From positions 3,554,121 to 3,618,120 of the forward strand of contig OZ007512.1 of the NCBI GenBank assembly GCA_963931865.1: a stretch of DNA of 64,000 nucleotides, read 5' to 3'. Position 1 is the stretch's first letter. Each line of letters opens with the position of its first letter. Source of the stretch: Axinella damicornis. Taxonomy: Eukaryota > Porifera > Demospongiae > Axinellida > Axinellidae. This document shows, piece by piece, positions 50,057 to 60,477 of this stretch. The notes beneath the pieces are model-generated. The model ran no database searches and was not told where the DNA came from. It saw nothing but the letters and a program-made list of their open reading frames with translations. A program made the position numbers and the translations under genes.

Positions 50057-50179
50057 ACTGAGGTCAACCTTTGATGGTGCCAGTGTGAAGTGTCAGCTCG
50101 TCAATCCATGATCCATGCAACAGTGTACGTAGCTACAAAGTCCCCAATGCTGGTGAGGGATAGGACTTCAGGGGTGGTG

Positions 50180-50225
50180 TAGCTTCGGTCACAGGCTCTC
50201 TCCTCAGAGCCTGGGAACGAGGCTA
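50180..50225. mobile_element. TAGCCTCG-family foldback MITE, 46 bp
   Basis: The ends are TAGCTTCGGTCACAGGCTCT and AGAGCCTGGGAACGAGGCTA. Exact 9-bp duplications GGGGTGGTG lie at 50171-50179 and 50226-50234. Orthologous insertions are at 52914-52959 and 58050-58095. Confidence 0.9.
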
Positions 50226-50664
50226 GGGGTGGTGGTGGTGATGGTGGGAGGGAAGTAAATGACTCCACACCTTCTAGCTATGTTATGACCACACTGACTA
50301 CTGGGCATCCACCACATTAATGTCTAAACCTCAAGTAGTGGGTAGAATACCTCCAAAAGCTTACTATGCTATGCATGACTTCAAAATAATCTAAGTCACT
50401 ACACTCGACTCTGTCTAGTCTATTTGCAACAGTTCTACACGTAATGGCGGAATACTGACCTCACCCTCATTCCAAAGCTTCAGAAGGAGCATGCCAATTT
50501 CACAGAATAGCCTGTCGCCTCTTCACTACAGCAAGTCCGCTACCACAGTACCAGTCTCGCAACCCGTTTACTTGACTGCAGCCGTGACCTTTGAACCGCG
50601 GAGGCGCGCGCAACCGGAAGCGGGTTTAAATACTGAATTTGTGGCAAGTTTTGGCGGGAAGTCG

Positions 50665-50730
50665 GGATGGCACACTCGCTAAGCACTTGCTTTGCAGCCT
50701 GGGGGTTGAGTGTTCGTCTCCCCAATAACC
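50665..50730 (+). repeat. tRNA-like (SINE-type) sequence, copy 1
   Basis: GGGATGGCACACTCGCTAAG resembles an A-box region, and GTTGAGTGTTCGTCTCCCC resembles a degenerate B box about 45 bp later, with TGCTTTGCAGCC between them like an Ala anticodon arm. Copies are at about 53615 and 58755, within the tandem units. A true tRNA is unlikely because acceptor-stem pairing is not evident. Confidence 0.4.
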
Positions 50731-50844
50731 GAGTACGAGTACGAGTCTGGGCCACTCCGTACACACCGGTTCCTGACTTCCCCGCCTAGCAGCCGGAGTA
50801 CGCCGGTTCCCATCTGACCACCGAAGCTAAAGAAAGGCCACACG

Positions 50845-51202
50845 CGGAACGCGGAAGAGGCCTGGTGGCACTTGGCAAATTCCCATACGTGCACAGTCAG
50901 CATAACTGCATTAGCGATTAACTTGGATGCATTCGAAATCACACGGAAGGTGACTGTTGGTGATGGCTAAGTAGAAAGGAGCGACCAGAGGTGAGTCTTG
51001 AAGGCTAGAACAGCAGTTTTATCAAACAGCAATATACACTTTCACAGGATAAAGAATGTAATTACTATGCAATAATTGGCAATGGACGAACGTGATTCGC
51101 CTACCCGAAATCAAGACTGCTGAGCTCAGCACATACGGGAATTTTGCCAAGTGTCACCAGGCCCTCTTCTGCGTTTCACGTGTGGGCCTGGGAATGAGGT
51201 TA
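50845..51202. mobile_element. 393-bp TAGCCTCG-family element, left-truncated copy
   Basis: It matches 55942-56334 from its left inverted arm onward (CCACACGCGGAACGCGGAAG) to the right end GGCCTGGGAATGAGGTTA, followed by GCTTCAACC. The outermost left bases are lost at the deletion junction. Confidence 0.85.
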
Positions 51203-51269
51203 GCTTCAACCAACCACCATGTGTAAGCCTGTCCACATCACCTAATGAATTATTCATGATTGGTCTTAC

Positions 51270-52546
51270 CAGTTTCCAGTCCAGTATGTCCACCCACTCA
51301 TCAGCTTCTGACTCACTGCTGGCAAACATGAAGAACGTACGATAGGACGTTAACAGTCTGGGGAGGGAGGGAGGGAGGGAGCATGTAATAGGGGAGGGAG
51401 GGAGGGAGGGAGGGAGGGAGGGAGGGAGGGAGAGAGGGAGGGAAGAAGGGAGGGAGGGAGGGAGGGAGGGATGGAAAGGGGGGGGGGGGGGGTATGGAGG
51501 CAGCTATGCTACTTGCATGTTGATGTAGTGCCATATATACCTGAGTCTCCACTGATAATAGGCTGGTTGTCAAAATGTTCCATGAGAGTATCAGCGTCCG
51601 GAAACTTCCCAAGACCAAAACAGAAGTGGCGTCCGTCCCAGATGACATGATAGTGCTTCACAGAATTCTTACATCTGTAGGTAGAAGGGAAGGAGACGTT
51701 AAGGTGGGAGGGAGAGGTGGGGTAAGGTGGGAGGGAGAAGGTGAGGAAGGGGAGAAATAGAAGGGAGGAGGGGGGACAAGATGGGTGTCAAATGAAGAGC
51801 TGATCACATGAGCTACGTACACATCTCATAATGTCAGTGAGTCAGCTGATCACATGACCTACCTTACAGATTGTCAGTGAGTCAGCTGATCCCATGACGA
51901 CCTACCTTACAGATTGTCAGTGAGTCGGCTGATCACATGACCTAGCTCACAGAGTGTCAGGCGGTGAGTTGATCACATGACCTGCCTCAAAGAGAGTGTC
52001 AGGTGGTCAGTTGATCACATGACCTACCTCACAGAGAGTGCCAGGTGGTCAGTTGATCACATGACCTACCTCACAGAGAGTGTCAGTGAGTCAGTGTTGG
52101 TCAAGCTATCTCGCAGGAGGTAGGTTCCATAAGAGATCTCTCTGGACATGAACATGCTCTCAGCGATGTGTCGCGATATGCCAGGATGGTACCACCTGTG
52201 TGTGTGCGTGTGTGTGTGCATGTGTGTGTGTGTGTGTGGGTGTGGGTGGGTGTGTGTGGGTGTGTGTGGGTCTGCGTGTGTGTGTGTGTAGGTGATAGAT
52301 GCACGTCAGGGTACATGTATGACGAATGTGTGTGTTTGTGTGTGTGTTGGTGTGTGTGTGTGTGTGTGTGTGTGTGACCATGTGCAGATGGTGAGCTCCC
52401 GTTTCGCGTGTACAATGCGAACACTCTGGCCTCCAGACCTCGACAGATATAACAAACAAGATTCTTGATTGTCCACCATCTGTCTACCAGACGTCACCGC
52501 GTGTGACCATGCAGATCTCCCAGGCCTTCGAATTCCCCTTCTGTAT
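51270..52546 (-). CDS. DAPP1-like SH2-PH adaptor, copy 1 (partial; PH domain mostly missing)
   Basis: Four minus-strand exons are inferred. 52546-52498 ends ACG CG|GTGACG. 52195-52070 starts after CACACAG and encodes WYHPGISRHIAE to GTYLLRDS and LTLSVR; the Arg in LLRDS is the phosphotyrosine-binding Arg. 51674-51541 starts after CTACAG and encodes CKNSVKHYHVIWDGRHF to MEHFDNQPIISGDS. Splice phases agree (CG|G, AG|A), giving a complete SH2 domain. 51357-51270 encodes YRTFFMFASSESEADEWV then DILDWKL, the C-terminal strand and helix of a PH domain. The order, SVKH, HFxNQPxI and the PH ending match DAPP1 (Bam32), which binds phosphotyrosine and 3-phosphoinositides. The rest of the PH domain is absent: only 183 bp of GGGA repeats separates the last two exons, and their phases disagree (G|A CTG). 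So the gene is deleted, or an assembly gap is collapsed in the repeat. Confidence 0.7.
51358..51492. repeat. (GGGA)n repeat ending in poly(G)
   Basis: The repeat lies between the SH2 C-terminal exon and the PH C-terminal exon. Equivalent tracts are at 56490-56657 and 63194-63376. The missing PH exons would be expected here. Confidence 0.9.
51795..52069. repeat. Minisatellite derived from an SH2 exon/intron boundary, copy 1
   Basis: Units of roughly 40 bp contain TCACAGAGAGTGTCAG(G/T)TGG or GTCAGTGAGTCAG followed by TGATCACATGACCTAC. On the minus strand each unit repeats the last bases of the SH2 exon (CTGACACTCTCTGTGAG) and its donor GTAGGTCATGTG. The true exon 52070-52195 is at the right end of the array. 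Confidence 0.8.
52196..52378. repeat. (GT)n-rich tract in an SH2-gene intron
   Basis: An interrupted GT/GGTGT repeat lies immediately upstream (minus sense) of the SH2 N-terminal exon acceptor at 52196-52200. Confidence 0.9.
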
Positions 52547-52795
52547 CTGCATAATGCAAGCGATCAAAGACTGGAGGTGGGAACTGCCTAGGAACGAGGC
52601 TACGTGCACAAAAACAAACAATATGACAACAGGCAGGAGTGGAATGTCTCTTTGCCATGTGTCTCATTGTTTTGTGCAAGCTGAGTGTGTCAAGTTTTAC
52701 AGAGGTATGCAAGCTGAGTGCATCAAGAATACTGAGTTTTACAAAGGTATGCAAGAGGAGTGCATCGAGAATACTGAGTTTTACACCACTGAGGT

Positions 52796-53780
52796 AAACC
52801 TTTGATGGTGCCAGTGTGAAGTGTCAGCTCGTCAAGATCCATGATCCATGCAACAGTGTACGTAGCTACAAAGTCCCCAATGCTGGTGAGGGATAGGACT
52901 TCAAGGGGTGGTGTAGCCTCGGTCCCAGGCTCTCTCCTCAGAGCCTGGGACCGAGGCTAAGGGTGATGGTGGGAGAGTAAATGACCCCACATCTTCTAGC
53001 TATGTTATGACCACACTGACTAAGGTAACGGAGGGGGTTTCTGGACAGTAGGGGATTCCGGACACTGCCCCAGCTTTCGCTCTCTTGCAGCAGTTGTTGG
53101 AACAACTGCACAGCGTTGGAAAGTTCGAAGGTAGGGTATGCATGCGCACTTACCATAATTCGGAAGAACTGCTAATGGAGCGAATGTGAGGGGCATGAAT
53201 GCCGTGTCCGGAATTAAAAGACTGTCCGGAAACCCCCTCCGTTACCTTACTGGGCATCCACCACATTAATGTCTAAACCCTCAAGTAGTGGGTAGAATAC
53301 CTCCAAACACTTACTATGCTATGCATGACTTCAAAATAATCTAAGTCACTACACTCGACTCTGTCTAGTGTATTTGCAACAGTTCTACACGTAATGGCGG
53401 GATACTGACCTCACCCTCATTCCAAAGCTTCAGAAGGAGCATGCCAATTTCACAGAATAGCCAGTCGCCTCTTCACTACAGCAAGTCCGCTACCACAGTA
53501 CCAGTCTCGCAACCCGTTTACTTGACTGCAGCCGTGACCTTTGAACCGCGGAGGCGCGCGCAACCGGAAGCGGGTTTAAATACTGAATTTGTAGCAAGTT
53601 TTGGCGGGAAGTCGGGATGGCACACTCGCTAAGCACTTGCTTTGCAGCCTGGGGGTTGAGTGTTCGTCTCCCCAATAACCGAGTACGAGTCTGGGCCACT
53701 CCGTACACACCGGTTCCTGACTTCCCCGCCTAGCAGCCGGAGTACGCCGGTTCCCATCTGACCACCGAAGCTAAAGAAAG
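52796..53780. repeat. Tandem segmental unit, copy 2, first part
   Basis: It is homologous to 50057-50844 and 57935-58920. Relative to copy 1 it also carries a 227-bp foldback element at 53022. The TAGCCTCG-family insertion here is at 52914-52959 and the tRNA-like segment is near 53615. Confidence 0.9.
53022..53248. mobile_element. Foldback MITE of 227 bp, absent from unit copy 1
   Basis: The ends are AAGGTAACGGAGGGGGTTTC and its complement GAAACCCCCTCCGTTACCTT. Copies are at 53022-53248 and 58161-58390. Both sides are flanked by ACT. At the matching place in copy 1 (near 50300) the sequence is GACTACTGGG with no insert. 13272-13345 is a truncated relative. Confidence 0.85.
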
Positions 53781-55018
53781 GTGTTCTGGTTGAAAGCAGG
53801 TTAGCCTCCTGTGATTCCAGTCACCGACGCCTATCCAGCGCTCCTGAGGCTTACACTTCGGTGTCTGACCTGTCACGGAGGGGTAGGTGTGTTGCTAGGT
53901 TGTATTTTTTTCTTTTTCCCCCCTTCTTTTTTTTCATTTGGTTGAGTGTTCATTCAGGGCTGCTATAGTGTAAGTATAGCTTATTCTTTTTTCTTTTCTT
54001 TTCTTTTTTTCCCCCCTTTCTTTTTTTGTTCTTTTGGGTGTGTTCAATCGGGGCTGCTAGGCTATATAGGCTTATTCTTTTTTTTTTTCCTTTTCTTTTT
54101 CCCCCCTTTCTTTTTTTTCTTTTGGGTGTGTTCATTCAGGGCTGCTGCAAGTAGACTATATATTATAGGCTTATTTTTCCCCCCTTTCTTTTGGGTGTGT
54201 TCATTCGGGGCTGCAACAAGTATAGGCTTATTCTCCCTTCAGCTGATTTTGCTGTTCGTCTATATACATGCATTGCAATATTGTTTCCATTCACATGACT
54301 TATAGTTATTGATACATGCATATCCCTGCCCCCACTGATAGACAGCTGTTCACACTAGATTTTCTATTCGGCTACTCACACAATCATAACATAGCCATGC
54401 ACAGATCGTGCTTTACGTTGCAAAGTCATAAAACCTGGCCGGCCCCTAGTATATAACAGTATTGCCGGATCGAGGCCTGAGCTGGGGACTCTCCATGTGT
54501 GTGGGCTCAACAATGTCTGGCCCATGGGGAGTAAACGCAGGACCTAATTATCACTGCAGCCGTTATCGCCTGAAGTACATTCAGATAAGAGTTAGCATGA
54601 AACTAATAATTTCAGGGTGCAGGGGGGTCTTGTCAGGTAAATTGTCTGATGCCATGTACGACCTCAGTTTCAGCTGAAGATTATATAATATATTGTCAAA
54701 AACATGCACCGTCCAAATGGGTCATCCTGTACAGCTATAATATTATATGGAGTTAGGTAAGAGAAAGGTAACATTTATAGTTTGTGAATGATGTATGGCT
54801 TGCAACTTTGGGGCGCCTGCAAATGAATTTTAACTGCATGCCTGTATTACTATGATGAAAAGACTACCATGCACCTCCACTTAAACCAAGTCCGATCATT
54901 ATGCAGATAATATAGCTGCACCGAAAGCCCTTTCAGTTCTGAAAGTGGGTATATGTATTGCCTCATTAATCGGATACAACTACGCACATGCACGTAAATT
55001 AATGATGTTGTGACCATC
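53781..55018. repeat. T-rich 75-bp repeats and unit-specific sequence, copy 2
   Basis: 53905-54235 contains about four units of a T/C-rich run followed by GGGTGTGTTCATTC(A/G)GGGC and AAGTATAGGCTTATT. 54235-55018 matches parts of copy 3 (59365-59910, 61140-61720). No gene was recognised. Confidence 0.7.
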
Positions 55019-55102
55019 TAGCCTCGTTCCCATGCTCCCCCCTGTGCGTGCGGTGAAGAAAAATACGGCGTGTGCAGGGGGAGGAGCCTGGGAACGAGGC
55101 TA
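55019..55102. mobile_element. TAGCCTCG-family foldback MITE, 84 bp
   Basis: The ends are TAGCCTCGTTCCCATGCTCC and GGAGCCTGGGAACGAGGCTA. Exact duplications GTGACCATC lie at 55010-55018 and 55103-55111. Copies in duplicated segments are at 59911-59993 and 61720-61802. Confidence 0.92.
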
Positions 55103-55941
55103 GTGACCATCCACTTGAACCACTTTTCATCATGCACCCAAAGTTACCATATATGGTTAACCCAGACATTTATGTAGTGGATGTCATGTGATATGCATGA
55201 TTGAAGTTTGTGGTGTCAGTTGTTGGCTGGGGTGATATGATCAGAGATCTCTTCGAATCTGCTACTGCAAACGGTCAGGAGTTGATGACTACCCCTCAGC
55301 AGAACCGCCAGCCTGGGAGAGAGGCAGATCAGAGCGGTCAATGTGGTTCACACCAACTAAGCATTCGATTGGTGCCTAATATGCTAGGTGTCTTGAACTA
55401 GGAGAGCTAGGAGTGAGATACGAAGCTGGGATTAGCACACTTGTGATCAGCATGAATGGAGCATTCCAATGATGTCCATTTTGCTGTCGGTTGAATTTAT
55501 CACAAATATCCATGGATTATATATAGCCTTTGGCCGACCTTGATTTTTGACAGAAATGTGACCGAGATTTTAAGGACATCATTGGAAAGCTCTTTTTATG
55601 TTGACCACAATGGCACAATCCTCAGCTTCAAATTTCATTCACATACCGAGTTCAACGTTCTCTTCTAAGTCTATTCCCAGTGACCAATTGTGGTTCATTG
55701 GCCCGTTGTTGGCAGTGCACTTCAGCTTTGCAAGCAGGGTGGACATGGGACTGCACTTTCAGTGCTTCTTAGAGCCCTTACAAGACCACTTGGAACTGGT
55801 TGCATTGCTAATTGGTCCAGGGCAAGCCTGAGGCATTGACACTGCCCAAGTGTTCCAAGGGGTAAAGTGTGACTGGGGAGGGAGGGGTCTAGACAATACC
55901 AGATAGCTATGGCAAACATTGATTGTATAAGGGCTTCAACC
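55103..55941. repeat. Unit-specific sequence, copy 2; no gene seen
   Basis: It matches 61803-62645 along its length and parts of 60485-61090. The plus-strand open frame at 55598-55831 recurs at 62302-62535 with few changes, but no domain is recognised. Confidence 0.6.
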
Positions 55942-56334
55942 TAGCCTTGTACCCAGGCCCACACGCGGAACGCGGAAGAGGCCTGGTGGCACTTGGCAAA
56001 TTCCCATACGTGCACAGTCAGCATAACTGCATTAGCGATTAACTTGGATGCATTCGAAATCACACGGAAGGTAGCTGTTGGTGATGGCTAAGTAGAAAGT
56101 CCTTGCCAAGGAGCGACCAGAGGTGAGTCTTGAAGGCTAGAACAGCAGTTTTATCAAACAGCTATATACACTTTCACAGGATAAAGAATGTAATTACTAC
56201 GCAATAATTGGCAATGGACGAACGTGATTCGCCTACCCGAAATCAAGACTGCTGAGCTCAGCACATATGGGAATTTTGCCAAGTGTCACCAGGCCCACTT
56301 CTGCGTTTCACGTGTGGGCCTGGGAATGAGGCTA
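55942..56334. mobile_element. 393-bp TAGCCTCG-family element, complete copy
   Basis: It has inverted arms of about 75 bp (TAGCCTTGTACCCAGGCCC ... GGCCTGGGAATGAGGCTA), with further pairing through GGCCTGGTGGCACTTGGCAA, and an interior of about 240 bp without a gene. Exact duplications GCTTCAACC lie at 55933-55941 and 56335-56343. It is the longest family member seen here. Confidence 0.92.
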
Positions 56335-56401
56335 GCTTCAACCTACCACCATGTGGAAGCCTGTCAACATCACCTAATGAATTATTCATGATTGGTCTTA
56401 C

Positions 56402-56838
56402 CAGTTTCCAGTCCAGTATGTCCACCCACTCGTCAGCTTCTGACTCACTGCTGGCAAACATGAAGAACGTACGATAGGACGTTATCAGTCTGGGGAGGGA
56501 GGGAGGGAGGGAGCATGTGATAGGGGAGGGAGGGAGGGAGGGAGGGAGGGAGGGAGGGAGGGAAGGAAGGAGGGAGGGAGAGAGGGAGGGAAGGAGGGAG
56601 GAAGGGAGGGAGGGAGGGAGGGAGGGATGGAAAGGGGGGGGGGGGGGGGGGGGGGGGATGGAGGCAGCTATGCTACTTGCATGTTGATGTAGTGCCATAT
56701 ATACCTGAGTCTCCACTGATAATAGGCTGGTTGTCAAAATGTTCCATGAGAGTATCAGCGTCTGGAAACTTCCCAAGACCAAACCAGAAGTGGCGTCCGT
56801 ACCAGATGACACGATAGTGCTTCACAGAATTCTTACAT
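56402..56838 (-). pseudogene. DAPP1-like exons, copy 2 (SH2 C-half and PH end only)
   Basis: 56838-56705 encodes the SH2 C-terminal half (CKNSVKHYRVIWYGRHF to IISGDS) and 56489-56402 the PH C-terminal end (LITSYRTFFMFASS). Both exons keep length (134 and 88 bp) and splice sites. The SH2 N-terminal exon with the phosphotyrosine-binding Arg is not present between 56839 and 57640. The 49-bp upstream exon remains near 57640-57686, with a damaged donor (GCGCAGTGACG). The copy is therefore incomplete. Confidence 0.75.
56490..56657. repeat. (GGGA)n repeat ending in poly(G), copy 2
   Basis: It lies at the same place between the SH2 and PH exons as in copy 1, with a longer poly(G) end. Confidence 0.9.
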
Positions 56839-56959
56839 CTGTAGGTAGAAGGGAAGGAGACGTTAAGGTGGGACGGAGAGGTGGGGTAAGGTGGGAGGGA
56901 GAAGGTGAGGAAGGGGAGAAATAGAAGGGAGGAGGGGGGACAAGATGGGTGTCAAATGA

Positions 56960-57440
56960 AGAGCTGATCACATGAGCTACACATCTCATAATGTCAGTGA
57001 GTCAGTTGATCACATGACCTACGTTACAGATTGTCAGTGAGTCAGTTGATCACATGACATACACACCTCACAGTGTCAGTGAGTCAGCTGATCACATGAC
57101 CTACCTTACAGATTGTCAGTGAGTCAGCTGATCCCATGACGACCTACCTTACAGATTGTCAGTGAGTCGGCTGATCACATGACCTAGCTCACAGAGTGTC
57201 AGGCGGTCAGTTGATCACATGACCTGCCTCAAAGAGAGTGTCAGGTGGTCAGTTGATCACATGACCTACCTCACAGAGAGTGTCAGGTGGTCAGTTGATC
57301 ACATGACCTACCTCACAGAGAGTAGCCTCGTACCCAGGCCCTTACGCGGAACGCGGAAGAGGGCCTGGGTACGAGGCTACACAGAGAGTGTCAGGTGGTC
57401 AGTTGATCACATGACCTAGCTCACAGAGAGTGTCAGGCGG
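56960..57440. repeat. SH2-boundary minisatellite, copy 2
   Basis: It has the same GATCACATGACCTAC / TCACAGAGAGTGTCAG units as 51795-52069, but here the SH2 exon that gave rise to them is missing. A TAGCCTCG-family element at 57323-57379 interrupts the array. Confidence 0.85.
57323..57379. mobile_element. TAGCCTCG-family foldback MITE, 57 bp
   Basis: The ends are TAGCCTCGTACCCAGGCCC and GGGCCTGGGTACGAGGCTA. Exact duplications CACAGAGAG lie at 57314-57322 and 57380-57388. The interior TACGCGGAACGCGGAAGA matches the arm of the 393-bp element, so it is an internal-deletion derivative. Confidence 0.92.
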
Positions 57441-57934
57441 TCATCTGATGATAATTTCTGTTCCCTGGCATTGCTGGGCTCGAAACTGCTCACACAGGTA
57501 ATTTCAGCTATACTGAGCATATACGTGACTTAACCACACCCACCAATTAACGAGCTTGCAATGGCCTCCAGACCTCGACAGATATAACAAACAAGATTCT
57601 TGATTGTCCACATCAGATTCTGTCTACCAGACGTCACTGCGCGTGACCATGCAGATCTCCCAAGCCTTCGAATTCCCCTTCTGTATCTGCATACTGCAAG
57701 CGATCAAAGACTGGAGGTGGGAACTGCCTAGGAATGAGGCTACGTGCACAAAAACAAACAATATGACAACAGGCAAGAGTGGAATGTCTCTTTGCCATGT
57801 GTCTCATTGTTTTATGCAAGCTGAGTGTGTCAAGTTTTACAGAGGTATGCAAGCTGAGTGCATCAAGAATACTGAGTTTTACAGAGGTATGCAAGAGGAG
57901 TGCATCAAGAATACTGAGTTTTAAACCACTGAGG

Positions 57935-58920
57935 TAAACCTTTGATGGTGCCAGTGTGAAGTGTCAGCTCGTCAAGATCCATGATCCATGCAACAGTGTA
58001 GCTACAAAGTCCCCAATGCTGGTGAGGGATAGGACTTCAAGGGGTGGTGTAGCCTCGGTCCCAGGCTCTCTCCTCAGAGCCTGGGACCGAGGCTAGGGGT
58101 GATGGTGGGAGGGAAGTAAATGACCCCACACCTTCTAGCTATGTTATGACAACACTGACTAAGGTAACGGAGGGGGTTTCTGGACAGTAGGGGATTTCCG
58201 GACACTGCCCCAGCTTTCGCTCTCTTGCAGCAGTTTTTGCCAACAACTGCACAGCGTTGGAAAGTTCGAAGGTAGGGTATGCATACGCTCTTACCACAAT
58301 TCGGAAGAACTGCTAATGGAGCGAATGTGAGGGGCATGAATGCCGTGTCCGGAATTAAAAGACTGTCCGGAAAGCCCCTCCGTTACCTTACTGGGCATCC
58401 ACCACAATAATGTCTAACCCTCAAGTAGTGGGTAGAATACCTCCAAAAGCTTACTATGCTATGCATGACTTCAAAATAATCTAAGTCACTACACTCGACT
58501 CTGTCTAGTCTATTTGCAACAGTTCTACACGTAATGGCGGAATACTGACCTCACCCTCATTCCAAAGCTTCAGAAGGAGCATGCCAATTTCACAGAATAG
58601 CCTGTCGCCTCTTCACTACAGCAAGTCCGCTACCACCGTACCAGTCTCGCAACCAATTTACTTGACTGCAGCCGTGACCTTTGAACCGCGGAGGCGCGCG
58701 CAACCGGAAGCCGGTTTAAATACTGAATTTGTGGCAAGTTTTGGCGGGAAGTCGGGATGGCACACTCGCTAAGCACTTGCTTTGCAGCCTGGGGGTTGAG
58801 TGTTCGTCTCCCCAATAACCGAGTACGAGTCTGGGCCACTCCGTACACACCGGTTCCTGACTTCCCCGCCTAGCAGCCGGAGTACGCCGGTTCCCATCTG
58901 ACCACCGAAGCTAAAGAAAG
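57935..58920. repeat. Tandem segmental unit, copy 3, first part
   Basis: It is homologous to 52796-53780. It carries the same foldback elements (58050-58095 and 58161-58390) and the tRNA-like segment near 58755. Confidence 0.9.
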
Positions 58921-60109
58921 GTGTTCTGGTTGAAAGCAGGTTAGCCTCCTGTGATTCCAGTCACCGACGCCTATCCAGCGCTCCTGAGGCTTACACTTCG
59001 GTGTCTGACCTGTCACGGAGGGGTAGGTGTGTTGCTAGGTTGTATTTTTTTCTTTTTTTCCCCCTTCTTTTTTTTCTTTTGGTTGAGTGTTCATTCAGGG
59101 CTGCTATAAGTATAGCTTATTCTTTTTTTAGCTTTTCCTTTTTTCCCACCTTTCTTTTTTTGTTCTTTTGGGTGTGTTTAATCGGGGCTGCTAGATTATA
59201 TAGGCTTATTCTTTTTTTTTTCCTTTTCTTTTTTCTTTTTTTTTCTTTTGGGTGTGTTCATTCAGGGCTGCTACAAGTAGACTATAATATATAGGCTTAT
59301 TTTCCCCCCCCTTTCTTTTGGGTGTGTTCATTCGGGGCTGCAACAAGTATAGGCTTATTCTCCCTTCAGCTGAGTTTGCTGTTCCTCTATATACATTGCA
59401 ATATTGTTTCCTTTCACGACTTATAGTTATCGACACATGCGTATCCCCGCCCCCACTGATAGACAGCTGTTCACACTAGATTTTCTATTCGGCTATAGCA
59501 CGTTTACTCACACAATCATAACAATGTAGCCATGCACAGATCGATCGTGCTTTACGTTGCAAAGTCATAAACCTGGCCGGCCCCTAGTAACAGTATTGTC
59601 TGGCCCATGTGGAATAAACACAGGACCTAATTATCACTGCAGCCGTCATCGCCTGAAGTACATTCTGATAAGAGTTAGCATGCAACTAATAATTTCAGGG
59701 TGCAGGGGGGTCTTGTCAGGTAAATTGTCTGATGCCATTGTACGACCTCAGTTTCATCTGAAGATTATGTGCAGTCCATATCGATCATTATGCAGAATTT
59801 AAGTATAGGCTGTGCCAAAAGCCCTTTCAGTTCTGAAAGTGGTATTATATATCACCTCATTAATCGGATACAACTATCCATGCACGCAAATTATCGATGT
59901 TGTGACCATCTAGCCTCGTTCCCAGGCTCCCCAGTGCGTGCAGTGAAGGAAAAATACGGCGTGTGCAGGGGGAGGAGCCTGGGAACGAGGCTAGTGACCA
60001 TCCACTTGAACCACTTTTCATCATGTACCCAAAGTTACCATATATGGTTGACCCAGACATTTATGTAGTGGAAGTCATGTGATGCATGACTGAAGTTTGT
60101 GGTGTCAGT
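58921..60109. repeat. Unit-specific sequence, copy 3, first internal repeat
   Basis: It contains the T-rich 75-bp array (59040-59365) and the 83-bp MITE at 59911-59993. About 59395-60109 is duplicated at 61095-61925, so copy 3 has an internal tandem duplication of about 1.7-1.8 kb. Confidence 0.8.
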
Positions 60110-60477
60110 TAGTGCTGCCACGATATGAGATATTGTATATCACATGTCATAGTGTTTTATATCGCGATATATCGCATATCACGATATACTGGCAATTGAA
60201 TTTCACTAAGTGGTCCAGTCATTAGCTATGGTTCTCAAAGAGAAATATGAGCTGATCAGCATGCTCTCAGATAAGGCAATTACGTTTCTCAGTGATAACA
60301 TTGCCAGATATACTGAAAATGCACTCGGATGGAACACTTGTTGCCACAAAAGAGAAAATTTTCTGCACAAGCTTACTCAGCTTACTACATGTCGATATCA
60401 TGATGTTGTGTATCGTATCGTATCACGAAATTATATATCGCGATATATCGATATATCGATATATCGTGGCAGCACTA
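60110..60477. mobile_element. hAT-like MITE, 368 bp, with 8-bp target duplication
   Basis: Terminal inverted repeats of 17 bp, TAGTGCTGCCACGATAT and its exact complement ATATCGTGGCAGCACTA, are followed inward by more ATATCGCGATAT-type sequence. Exact 8-bp duplications GTGTCAGT lie at 60102-60109 and 60478-60485. The paralogous places near 55217 and 61918 have an uninterrupted GTGTCAGTTG. An 8-bp duplication fits hAT transposition. It has no coding capacity. Confidence 0.92.

Larger units (their letters stand above)
50057..50844. repeat. Tandem segmental unit, copy 1, first part
   Basis: It matches 52796-53780 and 57935-58920 (CTTTGATGGTGCCAGTGTGA through GAAGCTAAAGAAAGG). At 50844 it jumps into the left arm of the 393-bp element, so about 2.1 kb present in copy 2 (53780-55955) is missing here. 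Confidence 0.9.

Noticed and set aside
50665..50730. A functional tRNA-Ala gene
   Set aside because: The anticodon-like and box-like segments are degenerate and no acceptor stem could be paired; it is kept only as a SINE-like repeat.
59001..59294. Phe-rich frame (also 53946-54305)
   Set aside because: It is a translation of T-rich repeats.
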